From positions 1 to 48,351 of the forward strand of contig LVLI01000352.1 in NCBI GenBank assembly GCA_001687465.1: a DNA stretch of 48,351 nt, read 5' to 3'. The notes under the pieces were generated by a model. The model worked only from the letters and a program-made list of their open reading frames with translations, ran no database searches and had not been told where the DNA came from. Every line of letters begins with the position of its first letter. The first letter of the stretch is position 1. The translations under genes and the position numbers were made by a program. This DNA is from Halocafeteria seosinensis. Its lineage: Eukaryota; Sar; Bigyra; Bicosoecida. Below are positions 19,840-29,902 of the stretch, in pieces.

Positions 19840-22800
19840 ATGAGCAGGAATAGAGGCAGCAACCCCTGCAGGGGCAAAAAGGAATTCCCCCCTCTACCGT
19901 ACAGAGAGCCAATATGGATGGCGATAGTTATAGTGTGTCTCGTGATTATTGAGGATGGATTTATACGGTGTGATGCCGAACTTGGGGTCGCTGGGATGCG
20001 GTTCGAGCATAGCGCTAACGCCATGGGTGTCTCTGCTCCTCGAGGAACTGAGCACTTTGATAGCGTAGATCAACAGATCTTCGGGATAACACCGAATACA
20101 TTAGCGAATCACTGTGAAACGCGGATTTCTGAAGGGGCGTTTGAGCTGCTGCTCAGTGAATTAGAAAAGATTGTGGAAACGTATAATGATCCTGCCAAGC
20201 AACAGCATATGCAAATTGACCCCGGACACGTCTTCCATTGTCAGGCGATATCCTTTTTCAAGAGAGGAAAAACAACAGATGCAATGGAAATGTTTAGAAG
20301 AGTAAGTGCAAGATTGTACACTATCATAGTTGATAAGAGACGTAACTACCCTACATGAGCGTTCTACAGGCTGCGGAGCAAAGCCCCCAGAATGAGATGT
20401 ATCTGATGAACCTCGGTGCAACGCAGCAGCAAGCCGGGTATGTTTCCGACGCTCTAAGAACATACAACAGATTACTAGCAAGTCAGCCGGATCATATTGG
20501 GGCTCGCCAGAGACGGGCACATATTTTAATGTCTAATAACGAGCTTAAAGAAGCTATAAGCGAATTTCAATTCCTGTACACACGAATCATGGGAGAGGTG
20601 GAGTCGTCTATCGGCTTATATGATCCCCACCTTTTGCAGCGACTGGACAACGCTGCGATGGACTTAGCAGAAGCTAATAAGAATTTCGGAAACCAAGGCA
20701 GAGCCGAAGAGATATTGGACGAAACTGCATCCATTTCGCCGCGTTTGTGGCTTCGGCGTGGCTTTGAACACACACCGTCCGTTCTGATGTCCTACCAGGA
20801 AGGACAAATCTCGCGTGCAAAGTTGGTAGCTAATTTGGATGCTATAAGATGGATCTACGCTAACTACCCTCAAGAGCTGCCCGAACATGACTTGGTGTCC
20901 ATGCCCGCGTATGACGGAGATCTTGGATACTACGCGACCTACCAGGGCCGAAACGAATCGGCTCTCAGGGCAATTGTTGCAGATACTTTGATAGTCAGTG
21001 TTCCATCCCTCAGAGGATTTTCTAGTATCTTAGTATTGCCGGAAGCAAATAGGGAGACAGCAACGGAGTCACCCCTTATTCAGCTGCTTGGAAAAGGCCA
21101 CCAGCACTTGAGGAGGATCCTATTAGACTCGGAAGAGGATACAGAGGAGCGGAATGAGGTTATTGACGAGGTTGTAGCTTCCCTCAGAATGGAAGCAGGA
21201 AAAATTGCACCAGAACAGTTGGCGGCCCTGTCAGGACTCAGTATACCTGAGGTAAAAAGGTCGCTTGAAACACTGATCCAGTTTGTCGAGCCTTACCTCC
21301 ACCGCACTACGAGCGAGCCTCCACGCTTGCTTTCGAAGGTAAAGGTGTGCTTTGTTTCTGGTCACGTCCACACGCATGCCGTTACAAAGATGTTTGGAAG
21401 AATGTTCTCTATGCTCCCGAAGGCGTTGTTCTTTAAAGTCCTATTCTCCGTACCTGCTCCTGTAGATTCTATCAGCAGGTAAGGGATTACTTCTTCGCTA
21501 GACGACTACAAGGCTTCGTGTACACCTTTTGCAATAGGAACTTTGCAGATGGCTGTTTGAACAAGCGGACAAGTTGGTGATGACGGCCTCAGGGGCATCC
21601 ACGAATGCACTGGAAGAGACTCGCTCTTTGATCATGATGGAGCGATGCGACATTATTGTGAATCCGGAATTGGGAATGCATGGGCATGCGTATGCCGTTG
21701 CATTTTCTCGATTGGCTCCTGTTCAAATAAACACTCACGGAAATAGTGTCACTTCTGGGATTAGGAATTCTGTGGACTATTACGTGTCGTTTGACGGAAT
21801 CGAATCCCCGCGACCCGAAGATAGTGTTAACCATTTTGTTGAGCAGATTGTAAAACTGGGATCGTTCCATTCGTTGTTCTTGCAGCACAGTTATGTACCA
21901 GCAACATCATTGCAAGCCTTTCGGGAGCGCCATGACGTTCCCACATTTGATGAAGCCTCCGTGAACATCAGGAATACAGCAATATCTCATGCGATGTCCG
22001 GCTCTCATGGAGACGCGTTTGAAGGACGAGACGCGTTCCATGGCCAGCCTGACCGCTTGTTGTGGGGTGTCCAGTTGAAATCCATTGTCAATTTTGTGCG
22101 CCTGAATGGTAAAGACGGAGATAGCTCGGTATTGCTGAAGAAAGCTGCAGGAGCTGACAACATGGGGGATCCTGTTTCTACCTCTACGAGCCTCCTGGAA
22201 GAACGGGAGTTTTCAGCTTGTAGAATGATGAAGCGCTACGATATTCTGAAAAACAGTTTTAGCGCTGATCGAAGATTCTCTGATACGGAGCTTCTGGATC
22301 TCCTAAAGACTAACTTCGGACCTGTCGCCGTGGAAACGAGTGAGTCACTTATGTGGCTCAACCACACAACGGCAGAACTCCCGCTTCCCCACTATCTAAT
22401 TCCTCAGACATCTTACAAACTCCAACCACAGTTTGATGATGCTATAAGCGATGTACTTCTCAATGACCCATGTGCCGTCGTTGTTGCGATGAGTGGTTCG
22501 ATCGCTACATGGAATAATCGTCTGGCCATTAGGATAAGTGAGCATATTCACAAGAAAGTCTCGAATAGGTATCAGAACCGACGCCTATATCACACAACGA
22601 ACGTTGGGATAGACCGCCTACTCTTGAATGAGCTTCTAGCTGGAAGTACGAACGCCATAGATACCTTGAGCGAGACGTTGCTAGGTAGGATTGTCCTTGT
22701 TCCGCAGCGGTCTCATGAAGCTTATTTAGAAATGCTCGCCAGGGCCGACGTTATAATGGACACCTTTCCTTACGGGGGATGTACGTCGAGCTACGAAGCG

Positions 22801-23517
22801 TTGATAATGGGTGCACCGGTTGTTACATGGCCATCAAGGTCAGCAATGCGATCCCGTTTCACACTGGCCATTCTTCGGAAAATGGGGCTCGACCATTTGA
22901 TTGGCGTATCTTATAACGATTTCATTCAACGTTCTATTGCAGTTGCTAACGAACGTGCAACATTCTCTGATAGTGAAAGAAGGGCTGCCCAACAATCCAT
23001 CGCTGCGGCTGCTCGCACTGCTGTAAGAGACGTTACTGCAGGCCACGAGTGGAGCAGGTTCTTGCTTCGTTCTCTTGGTTCTCATTGGATTTCTGTGTTG
23101 GAGAGCTGGAAAGTGGCCGTATCCAGTACGGGAATTGATTTCCCACGGGAAATGGAGAACGAGAAAAAGCTACGACATAACATAACTCATTCCCTCATTA
23201 GCGATCCAAAACGGTTGCTAAAACTGCAGCAAGAGTCGGAATTTTCCAGTACAGGCACGGAGAGGGTGGTCGGGCTGGAAGTTCGTGGGTTCATTGTACC
23301 AGATGATGGACTGCTCTGCATATCTCTAAACGCGAAGTCTCCGGAATGTCTGAATGACCTCGAAGAGTTCGACAGTAAGCGCAACATAGATGGGTCACTT
23401 AGCAGGACTTTATCTTTTCAAGCTGTTTTAGCTCCAAGAGGAAGATCTTTCGTGTTTGCCAGGATTATCGACGCGGACGGGTTCATTTTAGCTTACGACC
23501 AGCTTGTACTTGTATGA
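19840..23517 (+). CDS. TPR plus GT41-like glycosyltransferase with N-terminal hydrophobic segment
   Basis: Exons 19840-20301, 20370-21478 and 21549-23517 join in frame to 1179 residues; introns are 68 and 70 nt. A short hydrophobic stretch (IWMAIVIVCLVII, ~25-37) suggests a signal peptide or anchor; an ATG at residue 27 would make it a plain signal peptide. TPR-like helices follow (~130-270: AMEMFRRAAEQSPQNEMYLMNLG, DALRTYNRLLASQPDHIGAR). From ~480 the protein has the two-lobe pattern of the O-GlcNAc transferase/SPINDLY family (GT41): VCFVSGHVHTHAV where others have FVSPDFxxH; CDIIVNPELGMHGH where others have DILVDLxGHT; APVQINTHGN; and, in the C-lobe (~905-960), LVPQRSHEAYLEMLARADVIMDTFPYGGCTSSYEALIMGAPVVT, a clear GT41 sugar-nucleotide-binding stretch. 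It would transfer a sugar from a nucleotide donor to protein. Most GT41 enzymes are nuclear/cytosolic, so a secretory-pathway form is unusual. Donor and acceptor are unknown. Confidence 0.85.
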
Positions 23518-24314
23518 ATACGACCGTGATGATTTGAAGCCTGGTACGGAGAGGTTGACAACCACCTCATATTACTCCAAATACGCTACCAGGATGCGGT
23601 CACTTCCGACTGACTTCCTACTATCTGTTACATGCGTGTGTGTGTGTGTGCCAGTTGCCAAAGAGGTATACACGCACCGTACATTTTGGAGGGCCGGTCA
23701 AGTACGCAAACGTTACCTGCGGTATGGTATTGTGTTGTCGGCGCACTTTCTTCACCGGACGGGCTGTGTGTTGTAGTGGGAGAAGACGAGCCTACAGCCA
23801 CATATCTACTAGTTACTGTAATATATTCTCCGACTCGTCGATGAGAGTCATAGATATACTGATTTCATGAACAGCACGTTCACCGGTATTACAGTAGTGT
23901 TGATTTAAGTATACGTGAAAAGAACCGGAACTGCGTTGACTGTTGCTGCGGAGTCGTCCAGATTCGTCCCTTGAAGCAGTAAAGGCCAATACTGTTCGCC
24001 AGAACGCACGAGTGTTCTGAAGTCTCCCTGTTTACATGATCAACAAAATAAGGGGAGAAAATAGACATACTAGACTGTCGGAAACTCATAATACCCTATA
24101 CAGAGGGCCCCTTGTTTGGGCTGGCTTGGGGTACATCCCATACAATGATACAGTCAGTTCCAACCAATGCTGATAGTATACAGTACGTATTGTTTGTTTG
24201 TATGTGTGTGGACCAGTTACTCGCAAGGCTTCTTCAAATTTGTTTCTTGTCGATCCGTACACCGTACTTTAGTTTGCTTCCTGTTGTTTAACCTGGGTAT
24301 CTGTCTCGTGTATC
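23518..24314. other. Intergenic spacer
   Basis: No gene is seen. A GTGTGTGTGTG run lies near 23636-23649. TACTGTA at 23814-23820 and TACAGTA at 23890-23896 and 24179-24185 belong to the dispersed heptamer set. Confidence 0.45.
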
Positions 24315-24527
24315 ATGATGATCAAGAACCTGGCCTCGAGCGTGTCCTCCTTGGCACGGGCGAATCAAAGGTCATGCATATCTTTGGCTCTGCGCACGAT
24401 CTCCACCTCTCCCCCTGTGTATGCGGAGGCACACAAGGCCGGAATGCAAGATGTCGATGTAAGTTAAGACCCCGTTTTTTCCCCCTCCCTCTGTGGCTCC
24501 CCGCGTCAGACAGACAGACGGACAAGG

Positions 24528-24561
<34 letters not shown>

Positions 24562-25930
24562 AGAGGGGTAGCATCACACTCACACGCATGTTGTTCTATT
24601 TTGTGCTGCTTGTGTTATGTGCAGAGCAAAAACTTACAGATCAAAAAGACGGATACCCCCAAGGTGCGTTGGCTACTCAGGACCCCAAGACTAGACTGAA
24701 CTTGATGTGTGGATGGATGCAGGAGAAGCTGCCTTATGACCAACTCATGTTTGGCAAGACATTCACCGACCATATGCTCGAAGTCGACTGGAACGATAAG
24801 ACCGGCTGGGATGCTCCCGTGATCTCCCCGTATCATCTGCTTCAAATCGATCCAGCAGCCAGCTCACTGCACTATGCTCTCCAAGTGTTCGAAGGGATGA
24901 AGGCATACATCGACCCCAACGACAAAATCAGGCTGTTCCGACCCGAATTAAATATGAAGCGGATGAATGACTCGATGATCCGACTGCAAATGCCTGTATG
25001 TGCTCGCTCTTTCGTTTTTGGTGGACTTACTTGGCATGAAGGGCATTACTTGCTTACAGGCGTTTGATTCTCAAGAATACATCAAGTGTCTTTGCGAACT
25101 GTTGAAACTTGATAAAGAGTGGATACCTCGTAAAGCAGGGTACTCTCTTTATATCCGGCCAACTGCGATTTCGACCCATGTAAGTGCTTGCTTGATTGTG
25201 TGACACTCACAGTGCTCCTGTAATCAATGAATTTTTTCTCCGAAGACAGCCATTTTTGGGGGTAGGGCCGTCGAGTATGGTCAAGAACTATACCATCCTA
25301 TCGCCTGTTGGGCCTTACTACCCTGAAGGCTTTGCACCGGTGAAACTGTTTGCGGATCCGTACCATGTTCGTGCTTGGCCTGGAGGCTCTGGTGGTTCGA
25401 AGATAGGCGCCAACTACGGTCCGACGATTCGCCCCGCAGTGAACGCGGCCGAGCGTGGCCACACTCAAGTTCTGTGGCTATTTCGTCACTCGGATGATCC
25501 TCTGGAGGCGGAAGTCACGGAAGTGGGTACCATGAATCTCTTTGTGCTGTGGAAAAACGAACAAGGAGAACGAGAATTGGTAACAGCTCCCTTGGACGGT
25601 ACCATTTTACCAGGCGTGACTCGTCAGAGTGTTATTGAACTCGCACAACAATGGGGAGAATGCAAAGTGTCAGAGAGGAAATACACCATTGGCGAGTTGA
25701 CCAAGGCTCTCGATGAAGGCAGAGTGGAAGAGGCCTTTGGGTCTGGCACCGCTGCTGTCGTTAGTCCGGTGGAGCAAATTGAATTTATGGAGAAGCTTTA
25801 CAAAGTTCCCTTGGGTTCAGATGATGAGAAAGACAAAGGGGCGGGACCCTTTGCCCGAAAGATTTGGGACGAGCTGACAAACATCCAATATGGATTCAAA
25901 GAACATGAATGGAGTGTTGTCGTCGACTGA
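24315..25930 (+). CDS. Branched-chain amino acid aminotransferase, mitochondrial type
   Basis: Exons 24315-24458, 24625-24663, 24723-24995, 25060-25179 and 25250-25930 join in frame to 418 residues. It is a fold-type IV PLP enzyme that interconverts Leu, Ile or Val with their 2-oxo acids using 2-oxoglutarate/glutamate. The first ~40 residues (MMIKNLASSVSSLARANQRS, then Arg/Ser-rich without acids) look like a mitochondrial or plastid targeting peptide. Family motifs in order are KTDTPKEKLP, LMFGKTFTDHMLEVDW, QVFEGMKAY, SLYIRPTAIST, GPYYPEGFAPVKLF and GGSKIGANYGPT, with K243 as the likely Schiff-base lysine, then QVLWLF, EVGTMNLFVLW and LPGVTRQSVIELA. Exon 2 is only 39 nt; it is chosen because splicing 24664-24722 restores TPKEKLP. 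Intron 1 is the longest in the window (166 nt) and contains a CAAG microsatellite. The stop is 68 bases from the stop of the convergent CCZ1 gene. Confidence 0.95.
24507..24562. repeat. CAGA and CAAG microsatellites in BCAT intron 1
   Basis: CAGACAGACAG (24507-24518) is followed by about eight AGCA units (24528-24562). It is intronic, 60 nt before the acceptor at 24624, so it may be length-variable without changing the protein. Confidence 0.8.
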
Positions 25931-25998
25931 TTAACATTATTCAGTTCCGCGTGGTCGGAGTCAATTCCAATACACTATACTCCTCGGCATTTGCTAAA

Positions 25999-28900
25999 TC
26001 AACGGGTAAGAATCCCTTTGTACCTTCCACGCATCCCTCCCATTATATTTATGGCCTCTGCACCACCGACGCTGTAATCGATACCACCCCTACCCAAAAA
26101 AATGTACAGTTCTTCAGTGCCATCTCGAATGGATATAACGGCTCCAGTCTTGCGATTTACCTCCAAATAGTGACGTGGGAGAGACGATAGGTCCAGAGGT
26201 TGGCGATCACTTCCGGGAGAATCTTCCAGTGAGGCTTCATGCTCGTACTGGAGGATATGACGAGGTACGGGGTGACAACTGCATAGATTATGAGCTTCGA
26301 TCCATGACGTTAAAACTGACGGAGACAATTGACGGAAAAAAGCATCAGCCGCAAACCCTCCTTCCTGCATTTTGAGGACAAGGTGTTAGATTGATAACGT
26401 CGGGCGTGGTCACACGGTTGTACGTACAGTCGCCGCATCAGTCGAAACGGGAGGGCCTAAGCCGGACAAGATTGTGGAGCCAAAACCCTCCATACGATGA
26501 CCCATTGAGCTGGCCTCCGGCGGAGAGTTTGAAATTACGTGCCGAAAGGCAAATACAGGCCTTGGTAGTCTGCATAAAACACTATAAGCAATTACGAGAG
26601 TAAACGCATATGCAAGAAAAGGAGCGACATACCTTTGTTTATCCGCCAAAGCCAGATGGCCAGCTTTGTTCACTTTGCAGGCGTAGTAGTAGACATTCGA
26701 AAGTAGATTGAGACACAAATCCTCCAAGCCAGTCCATGGGTTGGTTTTGTCCGCTAGCACGCGTAGATTGACATAAATGACCATGGTAAACCGACCGTGT
26801 TGGTACCATAAAAGCCTGTGAGAAGGCTTCATGGAGTCAGCATTGTTGCCGAATAAGGGAGGTGCAAACAAGTTATCCTGATTTTCCAGACCACCTGCTT
26901 GGTAAAGTCGCTGGCATGTCCCTGATGGGGCACTACAAGAAGTGTACAGTGACGTTTCCTTGAAAGATCGTGCTTCTCCAATTTGTTCCTGAGGGACCCC
27001 GGGAACTGCATTTTTAATGAAGTGTAAGTATTCCTCCGATACTGGGGGAAGGCCAATGGGGGAAAAGACCTGATCCGAAAATGTGTGGAAACCAGTTTCC
27101 TTTTGGGAGCGGTAAAATCCTTCAGTGAGAGGAGCCGGACATCCAGCGGCTGGCTTACGCGCCTCGAACATTGCCTTTTTAAAGCTTTGAAAAGGAGCAA
27201 AACTGGCAACGTCGCGTTCTCTAAGAGAAGGAATACTGGCATGCAACGTGTCTGTTGTACGGGGGAAGCCATTGTGGCTAGTTTGATCGTTGAGCCCCAA
27301 CGATGCTCTCGGAGAAGATACAAAGACGTCTGCGCTATTTCTAAGATGTTCAGTAGCCGTCAAGTCACTCCACCATATGCCACACCGGAGTAGGGAGTTA
27401 AGACTTCGTATCCTGTCTAGTGGATCGGCTGCTCCTTTCTTTCTCGTATTGGATTTATCGTTCGTAGACCAGTGACGGATCACTGAAGGATCGGAAAGGC
27501 ACAAAAGTGTCGCTACGGCCTCACGTTTTGCCGATTCAGAATGTGAAAAGAAATACGCGATCTGGAAAGCAGTCATGCACGTAGCTGTGTCATCGTGGGA
27601 CGGACGACACTTCGAGATATATTCGTCAAGCTCTCCTCGCGTTGTGCGAGAGATACTTCCGAATTTAAGGAAGTTTCGTTTCGTCGGCTGATACCTTCTG
27701 GAATATAAATGGGCGCTATAGAGCCGCAAGAATTTGTATAGTGTGTTCAATCCTGGAGCTGCGTCCTGAAAAAGGGCATAGCCATCGAATAGTGTGCTGA
27801 TGTTCGACACAACAGGGAAGTGTTTCTTAATAGAAACCTTGAGGGATTCGAGTTCCTTTAAGGACGTTAAATTTAAACGACCCACGGGGATGCTGTCTAT
27901 TTCGTCCATCGGTGTCAATCGAGAGATGTCAGTGTAAAAGAGCAAGAAGTCGTACATTTCCGCCAGTATGCGCTTCACCGGGATCAAAGGCGATAAAGCT
28001 TCTAGAGTTAACACGTACCGACAGCATTCTGTCGCTTGCTTCACGGACTCCTGGAGATCCACTGAGAGTTGTTCGGCTCTCGATGAACCAGTTGCATTGA
28101 GATGTTCCTGTTCGTTCATAGACTGCAAAGCATAAAACGTCCTATCCGCGTCGTCCAAAAGTTTCCTTGTACGCTTTCGCCAGGAGAAGAGAGAATTTAC
28201 AATGTCCACAGAATTCGGATGAGACAGCACTCGGCGCAGGCTTCCGTAGAAAAGGGTGAAAATTGCGTGCCAATCATCAATCTTGGCTTCAATTACTTTG
28301 GCTGAAGGGTGTTGTTCCCAAATAACCGAGTCTGCCGAACTAGAGCCGTCTTCGGAGAGTGACGTGTTTTGCACTTCATCAAAACCACTCCAACTACGAT
28401 ACACGGTTGGATCAGTAGCAGTATTCAATGCACTGGGAGTCTCTGAGGCGCCATGACCGTGGGAGTTGCTGGAAGGCGGTGCCGATAACTGCGACACGGT
28501 AATGAACTGCAAATGAAAGGATTAGAAATAGAAATGATGACAAACGTGAATTAGTTGCACTAGTTTTGAGGATTCCTACTCACCATAGCAGCCCAAATAT
28601 CCGGTTCTAATTCACGCATCACAACTCGACGCTTTTCTAGTGCGACGTGATGCCTTCGTGCAGGTTCGGGTGAAAAGACCTTGTTTATATCGATAATGCT
28701 CTTGCAATACGACAATAATTTTGTTTGCATAGACGGGCTGATATCCGGTGGAAAAAAGTAGAGAATTTCTTGCATGATCTCATCCGTCTCAGCATCTTCG
28801 TCCCGGGATTCTGTAAAATTTTGGCAAAGTGCCACGCCACAAACGAGCTATAGTCGTCAACGGGACAATAGAGGAAAGTAACGAGATCCACCTACCGAGT

Positions 28901-29349
28901 CGTGTATCAAAGATAAAAAATGTGAACATGGATCCTAATGAGTTGATTTTGACATCTGAATGGCTCGCGCTGGCAGTAGTTGTCCCTCCATCCGACGCCA
29001 CACTCGTGCTGCTTCGCGTCCGCTGGGAGTACGTTCGGGGCAGATCCCTATGCTCGTAGAATGACCCTCTGGTAACACTAGATGATGAGGGCGAAAGTGG
29101 ACTACCGCTCGCACTGAATGGGGACGCATTTTTCACTCTCCGGCTGGTCGTTTGGTTGTGTGGAGAGATCCATGACGACGAGGCGAGGGAGGAGGATGCC
29201 CCTCCGGCGGCGGATAAGGGGCTCTGGCTGCCCTCGTGCTGCTGGATACTTCCAGCCAGGGAAGTCGAACCGCGAGGGGAGCCATTACGCTCGTTATTCT
29301 CTCCATCTCCCCTATAGTTCAACGACGCCAGGTAGTATTGACGATGCAT
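25999..29349 (-). CDS. CCZ1: CCZ1 homolog, subunit of the Mon1-Ccz1 Rab7 exchange factor
   Basis: Exons 29349-28896, 28810-28584, 28506-26633, 26569-26428 and 26364-25999 join in frame to 1020 residues. CCZ1 pairs with Mon1 on late endosomes/vacuoles to load GTP on Rab7/Ypt7. After a ~140-residue Ser/Gly/Arg-rich extension, the first longin-like domain reads MFTFFIFDTRLESRDEDAE, then EIMQEILYFFPPDISPSMQTKL, INKVFSPEPARRH and VVMRELEPDIWAAM, matching CCZ1's ILYFxP, FSP and EPDxWM signatures. The middle is long and largely disordered or helical. HRLLWYQHGRFTMVIYVN and, in the last exon, HYLEVNRKTGAVISIRDGTEELYIFL match the C-terminal CCZ1 strands (WVVxKxSxxRELYVIL). The protein is about twice the usual 450-500 residues. 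The intron 26570-26632 is 63 nt, in frame and stop-free. An ATG near 28935 (MFTFF) would give a form without the extension. Confidence 0.88.
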
Positions 29350-29902
29350 TTCAAGTCACCCGCTAGGCGACATAGTCACAAGGCCTTCTCCGGCACTGCT
29401 CTATTCTATCCACCTGGTAGATTGCTTTCAGTCGTTAATCTTATCTACACTTCCAGTGAATCACTACAGATTGTATCACGTTGAAGTTGAGGTTGAAGCA
29501 TTTCTCCGGGCTAAACGCCCGGGCCCCGAAAGAACGTCCGGTCCGTCCGTCAGTCAGTCAGTCTCTCTCTCCGGACGCTTCTGTAGGTGTATGTGGCTGT
29601 TGTTGAAGTGTTGACCCTCTCCTTGCTGGCAAAACTACAGTCTCTACACGTACACGCACGTATGTAGATGTATGTAGGTGCAAGCATGTATGTATGCGTA
29701 AGAAAAACAATTCGTTAGGTACCAGCTGCTGGGGTAGGAAGGTAGGGAGATACTTTGATAGTAGGGACATTTTTGTGTATGGGCGTGACGGCAACATCTA
29801 GACCCTCGCATGGCTGCTGCTTGCTTGCGGATGCCTGAGAAGTAATACCCTAACTACCTCCCCGCTAGGCTAGAGCAAGGAAGGAAGGGCAGCCGATGCC
29901 AA
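29350..29902. other. Divergent spacer between CCZ1 and the channel gene
   Basis: It should hold both promoters. GTCC/GTCA repeats (about 29541-29563) and a run of CT at 29563-29572 lie in the CCZ1-proximal half, and imperfect TATGTAGATGTATG repeats at 29660-29700. No gene is seen. Confidence 0.45.

Noticed and set aside
24526-24562. AGCA repeats considered as CRISPR-like or mobile-element repeats
   Set aside because: A simple tetranucleotide microsatellite inside an intron, without spacers.
24588-24722. Reading straight through 24625-24722 as one BCAT exon
   Set aside because: That frame disagrees with the family sequence; removing the 59-nt intron restores KKTDTPKEKLP before the conserved FGKTFTDHM.
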